64,000 bases of DNA from Spongilla lacustris (lineage: Eukaryota; Porifera; Demospongiae; Spongillida; Spongillidae), in contig OX442418.1 of assembly GCA_949361645.1 (NCBI GenBank), positions 1,115,226 to 1,179,225 on the forward strand. Direction: 5' to 3'. A model generated the notes under the pieces. The model was not told where the DNA came from. It saw nothing but the letters and a program-made list of their open reading frames with translations, and ran no database searches. This document shows, one piece after another, positions 1-12,610 of this stretch (position 1 is the first letter of the stretch; the number at the start of each line of letters is the position of its first letter). A program made the translations under genes and the position numbers.

Positions 1-998
1 CTATACATGTACAATCTGTGGAAAAATTGGAAAGTGTACAAAAGATATTCACTGCTTGAAGTAGGTCATCTCATTCTGCCGGAATCAGTGTGATGGTGGC
101 TCGATCAAATAGCAAAGAAAAGCGCATTCATGTACCAACACAGCCATTTAAATCCGTAAAACCACAATAGCCTGAAAACCAGAACGTAACCAAGTGGCAC
201 ACATTTATTGGTGTTGATTGCCTTAGTTTCCAATAAAATCTGTGGATAAATTAGAATGCGCACCACAACCCCCCCCCCCCTCCCCCCCTCACCAAAATCC
301 TACATCCGCCCCTGCTTGTTTGATTTATTTTAGGAATCAAAATGGCGTCGAAGCAGCATCATGCAGGAACAGAGGATGCAATTATAAGGTATGTAACCGG
401 AGAGTTATATAAGTGGCAGTACATTAACACTCAGTAGAAATTGTACGGTTATAGAACTCTCGATTTGCAAATATACCATTTAATCGTAGGTCTAGATCTT
501 ATGATTTAATTATGCGCCTACACTCGATCCCTACAGTAGTACTATATAGTAGTAGGCCTACCAGTCGTACTTGTCTAGTAAGTAGCATCACTGTTGCATG
601 ACTGAGACCCCCGTTCGAAATCGGGTGGTTACCGAATTTCACACGGTTAACTCACCATGCACGCACTTCACCAGAGATCATTACATGTATATATAAGGCC
701 TACATGTAAATGTATGATATCTGACTTAACCTAGTCTATAGTTTCTACCTCGAACCCCATCCACTCTCGCCTTCGCATCTAAGGGCTCGCGAGACTACAT
801 ATTTACCAATACTCGGTTTGAATGAATCAATAATACCGATGAGCGTTAATTCGGAGAAACGCTATATGTAAATGTACACTCGAGATCCTAAAATACGTTA
901 CAGCTACATCCGGTGAAGTTATCGGTGTACTAAATGCAGTAGGTGAAACCTCCCTAACAATGTTGTCTCCAAATGGCTTTGTGCGGATGACCCACCTG
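1..998. other. No supported gene; possible short first exon at 342-388
   Basis: I see no long reading frame or RNA gene here. There is a C-homopolymer tract near 268-290 next to CCGCCCCTG, which resembles the end of hAT-type elements seen elsewhere in the window. A 16-codon ATG stretch at 342-388 ends at a good donor (AAG|GTATGT), so it could be a first exon, but nothing downstream confirms it. Confidence 0.3.
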
Positions 999-1276
999 CT
1001 TTCTGCTACCTTCCTCTGGTTGCTGTAGTGGCTCCCTTTCTGCTGCCTTCCTCTGGTTGCTGTAGTGGCTCCCTTTCTGCTACCTTCCTCTGGTTGCTAT
1101 AGTGGCTCCCTTTCTGCTACCTTCCTCTGGTTGCTGTAGTGGCTCCCTTTCTGCTACCTTCCTCTGGTTGCCATAGTGGCTCCCTTTCTGCTACCTTCCT
1201 CTGGTTGCTGTAGTGGCTCCCTTTCTGCTACCTTCCTCTGGTTGCTGTAGTGGCTCCCTTTCTGCTACCTTCCTAT
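999..1276. repeat. 37-bp minisatellite, about 7.5 copies
   Basis: A unit of about 37 bp containing CTTCCTCTGGTTGCTGTAGT repeats with few substitutions and no unique spacers. It is followed by a G homopolymer tract at about 1310-1331. The array produces a spurious minus-strand reading frame. Confidence 0.9.
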
Positions 1277-1331
1277 GCTGTAATGGAAATGGGTGCCCCC
1301 AGCTAAAAAGGGGGGGGGGGGGGGGGGGGGG

Positions 1332-2589
1332 TCCAGGATGAGGGTGTGTCCAGGATGAGGGTGAGGTGCTAATTGACACAATGGTGCTGCCCCAGGGCAG
1401 CACCACTGACTGTATTTTAATGAATACTGCTAGTGAATGATAACTATATTAAAGACTATTCTGTATTTTTAGAGCAGCTTGGTTAGGAGCTGGTATGGGT
1501 TTGTAGCTTTCCTATCTTCAATAAATATGTAACTCCATAAAAATTGGTTTAGTTGTGCAACTAAAACAACAGCAATAAAGCTCAGCTTCTATATCTTTGA
1601 CGCGCCAATTTGTTTGAAAATGTGTGCTAAGAGGCATTTTTTGGAACTGGTGGAATTAATATTCATAATAGTCACTTTTATGTTGTTAGGAGCTAGTGTC
1701 CATTCAAATTGTATCATAATCTGTCTGTCTTTGTAACTTTACAACTTTACAGCTTGAATCACACCAATGATTTGGTGGTGATTATATCATTGGCGCAAAT
1801 CAAGCGGGAAAAGGTGCACATAGTTTGTTCAACTACAGAGAGTCAGAAATAAATGGACAGTCAAATTATTACTGTGCAACTATCCCAGTCTATTACCACC
1901 GACATTACCTACTAGTGTAAAGAGCGCTCGCAACCCGTTGGCACCGACAGCAGCCGACACAATATAATAATAAGCACACCAAATACAAATCAATGGTCCC
2001 TATTTATAGTGACATTACAGACAACATTAATGGACAGACAGTCTGCACATCTCATGACAAGAGTTCAGAGGTTGCTGACATGCGCAGTGACGGACTATTA
2101 CACCTACTACATGTATTTGGTTCTGTCAGCAAAGCAGAGTGGTAGATTCAAAGCGGTAGATTGTAGAGATAAGCAAAAACAACATTACGTAACCACTAAG
2201 CCATAATCACAGCTGAAGCAGCTTTATCGCTCGTGGTGCAAGGTAGTGATTACGTATTGATAATAATAAAAATGAACGGTCAAATTGTCCTCCCAAGACC
2301 ATAATCGGCCGGTCATTATTATAAAATGACCGATGACTGCACGTTATTTCCGACTCTGAACTATATCCCCATAACAGATGACATGAAAAAAAAAAACATA
2401 TGTAAGTCGTGAATTTTACACATTTTCAACACTCGTACATGGAGAAATGTGGTATTCTAATCTGTTTTTTTAGTGATGATTGCACTGACGGCATAGATTT
2501 GAGCACCAAAAGCAATTTTCACATCGACAGATATGTGGGAACAAATGTACGAAATTTGAAAGGAAAAGATTGACATCTGATGTACTGTT
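1332..2589. other. No gene seen
   Basis: AT-rich sequence with short reading frames only and no recognisable domain, splice pattern or RNA gene. Confidence 0.4.
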
Positions 2590-3483
2590 TTGTTGAATCA
2601 GAGATCATCGAGAGTTTAACTCTCATATAGGATTAGTGCCGTATCATGAAGTCATTTAAAAAAACGTGACCCGCATATAACGAGAAGCGAATAGTTTAGC
2701 TCTTTGTTTATATCAAACCAGAAGGAAAAAACGATCATTTTAATGTTTTTCTCAAGTAGCCAGACCCTTTACTTGAAGAGAACAAAAAAGCTCGTACTGT
2801 TCTAATTCCCAGACCAATTTTTGTCCTCCGACAGTTTTTTCCTGGGTGAGAATAACTCAGGATATAGGAACGGTTTTAAAGAGCGCAAAATACACCAATT
2901 TCCTGGAAGAACATCTGGAAGTATCATATATGTAAATAAAGCATGTAACTGATATACGTAATCATTACATAATATGGGGTAGCTATTTTTAAAGTGTTCC
3001 CATGGCAATATTTCACGTATAATTAGAATAATGTGGTCGCTTGTGTTCTTGAGCTCTAATCGCAGTTTTGCTCGCCACCTTTGGCTAGTGAAGTTGTTTA
3101 TGTCAAGATGCCTTCATGGGAACGAAATAAGAGAACTACATGATGGGAGGAATGCCAAAAGCGAGACTACGAATTTAAGTTAGAGTCCTCCCGACTCGAG
3201 TTTGGTACAATCCGCATTATCTCTGCGGATCCAGGGGAAAAAAAGTGAGCTTCTGCTTGTGATAGTTAACGTGCATATTTTTAATTGAACCGAGCTGTAA
3301 GAAAGGCAGCGCATAAAGCTTGGCGCACGAGTTTCAATCTACAGCAGCTGCAAAGGTAACAGAACTATAAACAGTGTGTTGCTAGGCAATACTGTATAAC
3401 AACAGTTGGATTTTTTTCATACTGACATACCCATGTCAGTAATTGTATGCATGGGTGTGCAATATAGATAGTAATTTAAAAAA
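2590..3483 (+). repeat. Dispersed repeat, copy A (leads into foldback repeat)
   Basis: This segment resembles 7490-7957. Both contain CTCATATAGGATT followed by a near-identical stretch, then GTTGCTAGGCAATA, then a GAAACAAGATAT motif that enters the foldback repeat. The order and spacing suggest both are degraded copies of one larger mobile element. No coding capacity was recognised. Confidence 0.45.
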
Positions 3484-3760
3484 ATGAATGAAACAAGATA
3501 TAAAAACATTCTCTCTGAGAAAGTTAGGTATATAGGATTTGAAGGCAATGGTGGTGTAAAAAGGAAGGGAACAAGGGATTGGAGATACGATAAACACAAT
3601 GTTCCTATATTTAGCAACATAAATCTAATGCTGTTCTACAAAGGTGCTAAATATAGAAAGTGTTTATCGTATCTCCAATCCCTTGTTCCCTTCCTTTTTA
3701 CACCACCATTACCTTCAAATCACTAACTTTCTCAGAGAGAATGTTTTTATATCTTGTATA
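3484..3760. repeat. Foldback (palindromic) repeat, copy 1
   Basis: Two arms of about 130 bp are inverted copies of each other. The left arm runs from the ACATTCTCTCTGAGAAAG block to about 3626, and the right arm from about 3650 to CTTTCTCAGAGAGAATGT, with a short loop between. Transcribed, it would form a long hairpin. A related copy lies at 20279-20575 and a half copy at 7950-8066. The overlapping short ORFs on both strands are products of the palindrome. Confidence 0.8.
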
Positions 3761-4539
3761 CAGAGGGATTGGAAACGAAGCATATCAACACCAATCAATG
3801 CGGATAATGCTCCCAATGACTTTTAAGGCTTCAGGTGATGCAGCTTGCTAAGGGCCCTATGTGCATGATTTTCTGAATACCAAACACAAACACATGTATA
3901 TGATTGCAAGGAATTGAGACAAAAACACTTTAAACAGATTTACCTCCTTTTCCTTCTACACCGATTCTTTACTGCATAATCAGAATCGCCTTGAACCTGT
4001 ACCTGTACCCACCAAATAAAAAATCATATATAAATAACAGAGATCACTTGACACTTAAAGATCGAGTGCGCGTATAAAAAGCGCTTGCCTGGAAAATGGT
4101 CAGCCGGCCATGCGGCCAAATTAATGGGCTAAAAATGGCGTCTGTCTAGCGTTGTGAAACATGGGGTGTCTATAAACCTCTCAAACTCCTTCATATTACC
4201 CTTACTACGTAACGTACTGCTGTAAACTCTTACATCCTGGCAGCAATAACTAATTTTCACGACTATTAAAATCGAATAACACGTGTTTATGATTGAGAAT
4301 GGCGACGGTCAGGCAGACTGTCAGAGAGTCAGACTGACTCTTGAAGCCACTTTTGCCTCAGAGCAAAGGAAAGGGAAGCTTGATACCGATACCTAAAAGA
4401 GGCTACTCTTGCCACACGGTCCGCTCCATCTTCTTGAATGCCATACTTGATTGCGCAACTTACTGTGACGCACCTGGTACCAGCATTACACCACTGAACT
4501 TCGTTACTGGACAACTGTGGTACGTATATATATGGTCAA

Positions 4540-5010
4540 AGCAGTATCTCCTCCCCTTACAACCACTACTCCTACTTCTCCCCTTACCCCTACTCCTACT
4601 TCTCCCCTTACCCCTACTCCTCCCCTTACTAGTACTTACTACTACCCCTACTCCTCCCCTTACCTACCACTACCCCTATTCTTCACCTAGCCTACTATTA
4701 CCCCTACTCCTCCCCTAGTGGTAGGTAGGGGAACAGTAGGGGGAGTAAGGGGAGGAGTTGGTGTAATAGTCCTACTCTTCCCTACACCTACTCCTCCCCT
4801 TACCTATCACTACCCCTACTGTTCCCTTTATCTACTACTAAGGGCAATAGTAGGTAAGGGGAGGAGTAGGGGTAGAGAAGAGTAGGGGTTACCTATCACC
4901 ACCCCTACTCTTCCCCTTACTCCCTTTATCTACTATTACACCAACTCCTTACTACCCCTACTGTTCCCCTTACCTACCACTAGGGGAGGAGTAGGGGTAA
5001 TAGTAGTGGT
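4540..5010. repeat. C/T-rich imperfect microsatellite with inverted blocks
   Basis: Variants of CCTACTCCTCCCCTTAC repeat on the plus strand and switch orientation several times (for example around 4715-4760, 4850-4890 and 4980-5000). The same motif recurs inverted at 21119-21305 and 21500-21590. Polypurine/polypyrimidine tracts with mirror and inverted blocks can adopt triplex or hairpin forms; that is general knowledge, not shown here. Confidence 0.8.
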
Positions 5011-5087
5011 ATGGATACAGCCATCAAGTGTAATGATTATCTGAACCATGTAGATGTAGGAGACCTTGTACACAATAGGGATCTTAT

Positions 5088-5944
5088 GGTCCACACCTCT
5101 GTGTACTATGGTCCACACCCCTAGCTGTGTACTATGGTCCACACCCCTGTGTACTATGGTCCACAGTCCTGTGTACTATGGTCCGCACCCCTGTGTACTT
5201 ATGCCACACACACCCCTGTGTACTACGGTCCACACCCCTGTGTACTATGGTCCACACCCCTGTGTACTACGGTCCACACCCCTGTGTACTATGGTCCACA
5301 CCCCTGTGTACTATGGTCCACACCCCTGTGTACTATGGTCCACAGTCCTGTGTACTATGGTCCACACCCCTGTGTACTTATGCCACACATACCCCTGTGT
5401 ACTATGGTCCACACCCCTGAGTACTACGGTCCACACCCCTGTGTACTATGGTCCACACCCCAGTGTACTATGGTCCACACCCCTGTGTACTATGGTCCAC
5501 ACCCCTGTGTACTATGGTCCACACCCCTGTGTACTATGGTCCACACCCCTGTGTACTATGGTCCACACCCCTGTGTACTATGGAGGAGGAGAGGGTGAGG
5601 GGAGAGGAGAAGTCCACCCAGGCCTTGGAGAGGGCATATGGGGGTCGACCAATCCCCCTCCCCCACCCCACCCCTGTGTACTATGGTCCACACCCCTGTG
5701 TACTATGGTCCACACCCCTGTGTACTATGGTCCACACCCCTGTGTACCATGGTCCACACCCCTGTGTACTATGGTCCACACCCCTGTGTACTATGGTCCA
5801 TACCCCTGTGTACTATGGTCCACACCCCTGTGTACTATGGTCCACACCCCTGTGTACTATGGTCCACACCCCTGTGTACTATGGTCCACACCCCTGTGTA
5901 CTATGGTCCACACCCCTGTGTACTATGGTCCACACCCCTGTGGA
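5088..5944. repeat. 22-bp minisatellite, about 35 copies
   Basis: A 22-bp unit containing GTGTACTATGGTCCACACC is repeated with scattered point changes. A non-repeat interruption lies at about 5583-5673. Because 22 is not a multiple of three and the unit lacks stop codons in one orientation, all three plus frames stay open for hundreds of bases. The long reading frames of tyrosine, histidine and proline here are artefacts of the repeat. Confidence 0.95.
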
Positions 5945-6039
5945 CCATAGTACTCAGTAATAAAAAAACAGTTCTTTTCAGAACTGCTACATTGCAAAAG
6001 ACTGACTACATATATGCCAATCTTGCTAATACATGTATA

Positions 6040-6083
6040 CGGTGTGTGTTTGTGTGTGTGTGTGTGTATGTGTGTGCTGTGTG

Positions 6084-6152
<69 letters not shown>
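6040..6152. repeat. (GT)n microsatellite
   Basis: A GT dinucleotide tract, pure from about 6087 to 6152 and interrupted before that. Confidence 0.95.
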
Positions 6153-6155
<3 letters not shown>

Positions 6156-7385
6156 GAAATCAGGTGGCTACGACACTATGCATGGTCCACATAAACAAGG
6201 TGCACGTTGAGGACCACCATTCATTGGCTCCTCTGATATGTGGCCACATCTCCTACTAATAAGCATTTACGGTAGCCTACTTGCACTACTAGAGTACTGG
6301 TATGTGCTATCAGAAACCTGGCATGAGTAATGTCAGTCTCTACACGTATGTCCTTGAAATGTAATATGGCACTTCATCTTAGTGGCAAACAACAACCTTT
6401 GAACAGCATTTTGACGTACTAGTATTATATAAACATTATTGCCGTGGCTTTGTCAATGGTCGCGTGACTTTTTATTTTTATTTTTTACTAGCGGTACGTA
6501 CGCTTAAACTTACCATAAAGACAGCTCATAGTCCTGGGCTGCTACGAGATCATTCATCATTGCTACGGAGCGTACGTATACCGGAGTAACATAGTTCCAA
6601 CGCGAAGCCAAGCCTGCGGTAATCCGACGGTCCTCCATATCCTTTGAGGACATATAACCCTACCCCTTACAATGTTATGTGTCCCTAATGCAATGTTATG
6701 TGTTTATCGAAGACCCCCCTGGGGCTCTCTCGTCACACACCCAAAGGGAACTAGCTGTGTATCACGTGATACGGGGGAAAACCTTTTTCCAGGCAAGCTC
6801 ATTTTATATATACCCTCAACAAAAGAATCCTCCGGCGCTGCGCGTGCGTCAACGAATGACGCATTGCGCTGTATTTACACGCGCACTCGATCTTTAAGGA
6901 TACCCTAGTCGACTATAGCACACAACACACAATCAGAATCATTTCTAAGAGAATTTCTTCGTTTGCAGATAGTGTAGGAACTGTGACGGTCCCACAAAGT
7001 TATGCTTGGTAAGGCGATTCGGGAGGTCAAAAATCGATATAGCGGACATGATAGCCACGATGGCTTAATAAAAACACCACGGTCGACTAGAGCAGACTAT
7101 GTACGATCATTTTGTAAACGCTTTAAGCTTAATACCCGCTGTGCTTGTGAACAGCAGTCCCACACAGACATGCACACGCAAAAAGTATCTTCGGAGGAAA
7201 ATAAACGACAATCAAGGTATTTTTGCACTTTGCCAGTTAACCAAACACAATAGACGTATTGAAGAAGATAAATACCCGAAGATTTTCTGTACTTGCCCAC
7301 CCCTTTGAACACCTTAGAGGTGTGATTCTCACTGTATAGCATTGCCCGCGCACGCAAGTACAGGAGTCTATAGCGCACGTGATTT
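6153..7385. other. No gene seen
   Basis: Only short reading frames on both strands. An 83-codon plus frame at 7002 and a 110-codon minus frame at 7429-7097 overlap each other, and neither shows a recognisable motif. Confidence 0.4.
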
Positions 7386-7489
7386 GTTTCCAATCCCTCT
7401 ATGTATGATCTCTGGTTGAACATACACAAATGTAGAATTTATATACTGGTAAAATTTCAAAGCCAGAAGGTGGATTTTACTGGACACTG

Positions 7490-8066
7490 TCGCATATTGA
7501 GTTACGTTAGTATCTCTCATATAGGATTTGTGCCATATCATGAATGTCATTTAAAATGTGGGATAGTTTATTTCTTTGTTGAGCACTATTGAACCAGAAG
7601 GCAAAGATGATCATTTGTATGTTTGTTCACATCGACAGACCATTTGCTTTATGAAAACAACATCATGTTGAGTGCCAAACATAAGCGCTCCCATAACAAT
7701 ATATAGAAGTACTGCAGCGAGTTTAAGAAACGGATTGAATTGGAGTCCTGCTTGTTCAATCTTGAACAAAAGCTGGCATCTACTCATGACAGCTAATGTT
7801 GAACAGAACATTTTGAAAAGCTTGGCGTGCATGATTGTAGATCACCTGCAAAGGTGACATATGTGTTGCTAGGCAATATAAATAATATGACATTACAATT
7901 GCTGCATGTCCTTGTATGTATTTTACTGTGTGGGTTGTGCAGTTCAAGAAATGCATGAAACAAGATATTATAAACATCGATCCATTCTCTCTGAAATGGT
8001 TTAAGTGGTTTAAAAAGGAAGGGGAAAGGGGATTGGAGATACGATAAGCACAATATTCCTATATTA
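7490..8066 (+). repeat. Dispersed repeat copy B with half foldback arm
   Basis: It resembles copy A at 2590-3483. The segment 7950-8066 matches one arm of the foldback repeat (GAAACAAGATAT, then an AAAAGGAAGGG block and GATTGGAGATACGATAA) but lacks the second arm. It lies directly upstream of the broken TRIM-NHL gene, where that gene's promoter and first exon should be. Confidence 0.5.
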
Positions 8067-9912
8067 ATGTAATGCGGCCATTGTGCAAAACTTGTGCTAA
8101 ATGTATGAACTTCACTCCCGAGCCATATGTGGTAATTCTTTATCCTATAGGCAAAAAACCAAATCACCTCCACATACCATATGTCCGCTGTGCTGTAAGC
8201 CCTACAGAGATCCCAGGATCCTTCCATGTCTCCACTCCTTCTGTGCCCAGTGTCTACATAACAAGATAGAGAGGTCTGGGGCCAAGCAGAACATGGAGTG
8301 TCCTACCTGTCAGAGAAGCATCACCATACCAGAGGGTGGAGTCAATGTTATACCTCAGAACCTCCATCTTGGCTTTGAAGTAGAGGTGGCTGGGTACATG
8401 TCCAAGATTGGCAGTGATGGTGAAAAGTCATGTGATGTTTGCATTGATGGAGGCAAGGGGCCTGCAGTGGTGTTCTGTTGTACATGTGGTCAGTTCCTGT
8501 GTACATACTGCCATGAGTACCACAAACGCAGTAAAATGTTATACCATCACCAGATGGTTGTACTAGACAAGGAGTCATTCAGACTGCTTCCTTCCATCAT
8601 GACACCAACTGAACATCTCTGCTCCCAACCTCATCACCAGAAAGAAGAGTTGAAATTTTACTGTGAAACTTGCCAATGTCTGGCCTGCAGAGTCTGTACC
8701 CTAGTCCTTCACAAGGACCACAGCATTGCTGAGGTGTGCAATATTGCAAAGGTCCACAGAGATGGAATGAGAGAGGCACTTGTGTGTGCACAAGAAGTGA
8801 CCTCAAAGCTGACCAGTGCCATTGATGCCAATGATAAGATGGCAGAACAGGTTGAGACTTCCAGAGAGAAAATCAAACTGCTCATAAACCAAGCCTTTGA
8901 ACACCTCCACCAAACCATAGAGGAAAGAAAGAAGACATTGTTGTCAGAGATGGAGGCCATTTCAGTTTCCAAGATAAAATCTCTGACCCTTCAGAAGGAA
9001 CACTTTGTTATGGTGCAAGACAAGATTGGTGGCTACACTGAGATGACCTCCCACATCCTCCAGACCCACACTGACCATGAGGTGGTAGCTCTTGGAGGAC
9101 TGCTACCCACTGAACTGAAGGCCACCCTGAAGAAGGTTGGGAATGTGTCCCTCACTCCCAGTCAGTACAGTGACATATATGTGTCCCTACCAACTGATTC
9201 CCTCATGAAGAAAATCTCGACATTTGGTGATGTAATGGACTCACCTCCATCTCCATCACAAAGTACATGGTCTTCTGGGTCAGCAGCCAAGGTGAGAGAA
9301 GTGTACTGTGTTAAAGTGGAGACCAAGACCTCAAAGGGAGAGAGGTACCCAGATGGTGGTCTGCAGGTGAAGGCTGAGCTGAGGCCCAAGTCACATAATG
9401 GAGCAGTTGTGTATGGAGAGGTGGAGGACCATGGGAATCGTACCTACACCATCACCTAGGGTGTGTAACCGGTTATCAGGTTATTCGGGTTATTCGGATA
9501 TTCGCAAAAACCTATCCGTTCGAATAGTAATTTAGCACTACTCGGAAAAATCGATTATTGGATTTGTTCTATTCGAAATAACCGGTTTGTGAATCTCCAT
9601 TCGGAGGTACTTAGGTATTCGTCGTCCGCATCGACAATTCGCCCATTATTCGAATACCTTTTTATGAAGATATCCGGATACGCGTTTGCGTTATAACATG
9701 TACGATAATAATTACTTCTAACGTTAATTTTAATGTTACTATCTATATATACGTGGGGACGAGATAAGATGCAGTTACATGTACGGGCAGTAATTCGAAC
9801 TAGCCAACAGATCTCCTTTTTCAGGAGTCATGACGACGGACAGCTCCAGCTACAAATCAAAGTTAGTTCACTTAGTGCATTTCGAACTAGGCCCTAGCTG
9901 GTTTCTTGCATC

Positions 9913-10691
9913 CAGGGTTGCCGAAGGCCAGTCCGGCCTGCCAGGTCGGCCTGCCAGGCCGGACATGTAGCTTGGCCTGGCAGGCCGGACCGTGACCTGA
10001 CAGGCCGGCAGGCCGGGATCCACCCACTTATTATAATAAATTATTAATTCATTTCGCGATGTCTAGTCTATAGCTATATATAGTAATAATATCATAGTTA
10101 TTACAATCAGCTGGTAATGGTTACAATTTACAAATTACAGATGCAGAAACTGAGTCTGAGATACATAACATGCAGTGATGCAAACAGCGCGCTTGCTATC
10201 TAAATAGTTGTAATTAACCATGCATTGTACTTCAGCATGACACACACCTCCAAACGTTGAGGGAGAAGGTTCCATCTTTGGCGCTGTTGAATCAGCTTAG
10301 CTCGCGAAAACACACACTCGGATGGAGCTGAAGAAGCAGGAATAGCAGACTAAGCTACATACTTCCTGGCAACAAGTGGCAAGCATTGCAATTGTGGGGA
10401 ATTGCCCATCGTGCATTTAACACCACGCTAGAGGGTCAATAGGGGAATTTGCATCTAAGATTCGAGCCTCAGGAACAAGCAGCCATGCATCATACTCCCC
10501 CTGTCCCTGAACTGCGGCTCTCTTTAATAAATTGTTTAATAATATCATAATGTTTTGTGGTTAGCCATGATTTTTTTAATAAATTGTGTAATAACATCAA
10601 TTTATCCGACCTGGCAGGCCGGCCTGGCAGGCCGGGCCTTTCAGGCCGGCCGGTCACAGGCCGGACCCCGGCCTGACTTTCGGCAACCCTG
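9913..10691. mobile_element. Nested hAT-type MITE (CAGGGTTGCCGAA ends)
   Basis: It starts CAGGGTTGCCGAA and ends TTTCGGCAACCCTG. An exact 8-bp target duplication, CTTGCATC, lies at 9905-9912 and 10692-10699. The subterminal regions are runs of a GGCCTGGCAGGCCGG-like GC-rich repeat. It has no coding capacity and sits inside the larger 9457-13422 element. Confidence 0.9.
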
Positions 10692-11289
10692 CTTGCATCA
10701 ATCTCTCTGAGCTGCGATCGCATTTTAATAGGCCTACTTAGTTACTAGTATTTTCAAAACTCGCGATGGTGAAATGGCGGCTGCATGGCTGGTGGTGCGT
10801 AAACTTTATCTGTGGTTCTACTCTTTTGGCATCGGGTACGATTTGTAGGTAGACCTCAGGGGCGGACGGAGAAATTCGGAGAGGGGGGTGTCCAATGTGA
10901 ATTTGATGAAGGGGCGGGGCAGGAGATGACGTTCCCTCGGGGACTGGGGCTGAGCCCCAGAATTTTTTTGGCTAGTAATAATGTATCCCAAGGAGTGTTA
11001 GTATCGAATAGCCACGCCGATACAATGCAGTGAATTACTTAACGGTATATGTCCATATACGTGCGTCCCCATGCACACATCAATGACATCATATATACCG
11101 GGGTCTGGGGGCTGGGGCGGAGCCCAGAAGCTGGAGCGTTTCAGTCATAGATCTCGAAGTCGAAATCGGTTAAAAATAGGCAGATGCTGGACTTTAATGT
11201 ATAAAAACAATGTATTTAGTGCTTTCTAATAGGCCTGGCCTATTAGATTTCTATACACTTTGATTGCTGCTAGCTATATAGGAACTAAC

Positions 11290-11459
11290 CACAGCAAAAA
11301 AACGCGTCAAATCAATTATTGATTCACAATTGATTTCACAGTAAAATCAATCGCAAATCAAGCGCACTTGATTTTACTATCAAATCATGCGTTGATTTAA
11401 CAATTGATTTACAAATCCGTTGTGAAATCAATAATTGATTTGATACGTTTTTTTGCTGT
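11290..11459. mobile_element. Palindromic MITE, about 170 bp
   Basis: It starts CACAGCAAAAAAACG and ends CGTTTTTTTGCTGTG. The inverted arms of about 40 bp continue through ATCAATTATTGATT. The element is AT-rich and can fold on itself almost completely. The short flanking AAC may be its target duplication. Confidence 0.75.
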
Positions 11460-11639
11460 GAACTTATAATTGCCTATATGTATAGATGAGTACTGAAATC
11501 AAGTCTGCCCTCCAAGTCCCCAACCCCACTTACTTTGAAAAACGTTATGTGATGTGTGTAGCCTATATGGCATTATTTGCAGTTGGATTGAATTATGTGT
11601 ATAAACGAGTTTACCAATGGGCTAATGTCCAGCCCAGGC

Positions 11640-12610
11640 TAGGGTTGCCGAAAGTCAGGCCGGGGTCTGGCCGACCTGACAGCCCCGGCCGGCCTGCCAG
11701 GTCGGAAAGTTACGTATACGCTACAATTTAATTGTACGAATGAATTGATGCTGCTTCAGATTCATTTGTGTTGCGCACGAATCCACTTCAGATGCTCCCC
11801 TTTTATCAGCTGTGCTTCCTCCAACCCCGATCATTCAGACTAATTCATAACTAATCGTCATGCAGGTTCGAAGTTGAAAACATAACACTAACTATTAACT
11901 AAGTAAATTTTTGGTAACTATATAAAAGTGAGTTTCTCAGTCCCCGGCGTGCACAACTGACCCTGCTAAAGAACTCCATTATTCGCATGACTTCTCTAAT
12001 GCACTACGTACATGTTAATCACTTGGAACATGACTGATTTAATATCCCACATAATGATCAATGAAGCACATCATGCTAAAAGGGTTGAGAATTGCTGGCC
12101 AGTTTATTCCCCCCCCCCACCCACCCCCACCCCCCACTCCCACCCACCACCCCTTCACCCATAAAAGGGTTGCTTGTTGCAACAATTTGTGACAGGGTAT
12201 ATGTAATGTGGAACACTTGACACTGAAATGTGCCTGGGCCTATACTGCCCGATGTGATCAAGCAGCTTACGTTTATAATGCTACATGAAGGTATAGATTT
12301 GTGTAAAATCACTGACTTTGAATACCAGAATACATATACTGCCAATAACACACACAATCAGTAATTTAAATACTGAGACAGGGCAAAATCAGTCAAAGCA
12401 CACATGTAGAGTTAACAAATTAGGATGATCATGATACATAACGCCATAATGTACAATTGTTGGTGCATGCATGATGTAACAATCTTCTTGCCTTGTGGGT
12501 GGATCCAAGCCTGTCACGTCAGGGTCTGACCTGCCAGGCCAAGTGGACAGTACGGCCTGGCAGCAGTGGCAGGCCAACCTGTCAGGCCATGTTGGTCTTC
12601 GGCAACCCTG
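11640..12610. mobile_element. Second copy of the GGGTTGCCGAA family, degraded
   Basis: It begins AGGGTTGCCGAAAGTC and ends CTTCGGCAACCCTG, with the same GGCCTGCCAGG-type GC-rich subterminal repeats as 9913-10691. No clean 8-bp duplication is visible, so one end may have been altered. Confidence 0.6.

Larger units (their letters stand above)
3762..7400. mobile_element. Possible 3.6-kb inverted-repeat element, unclassified
   Basis: The 15-mer AGAGGGATTGGAAAC stands at 3762 and its exact reverse complement at 7386-7400. The same 15-mer pair bounds the element at 19147-20268. I infer a DNA transposon family with this terminal motif. No transposase is visible inside; the interior is occupied by satellites. 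The pairing of these two ends as one insertion is inferred, since no target duplication is clear. Confidence 0.35.

Noticed and set aside
590..645. tRNA-like T-arm (CCGTTCGAAATCGG)
   Set aside because: No matching acceptor stem, D-arm or anticodon arm could be drawn upstream.
4341..4718. 125-codon leucine/proline-rich frame
   Set aside because: Its second half is the C/T-rich microsatellite and its first half shows no motif.
5066..6210. Long overlapping reading frames (up to 294 codons)
   Set aside because: They arise from the 22-bp minisatellite and the GT tract and have no domain; all three frames carry the same cyclic peptide.
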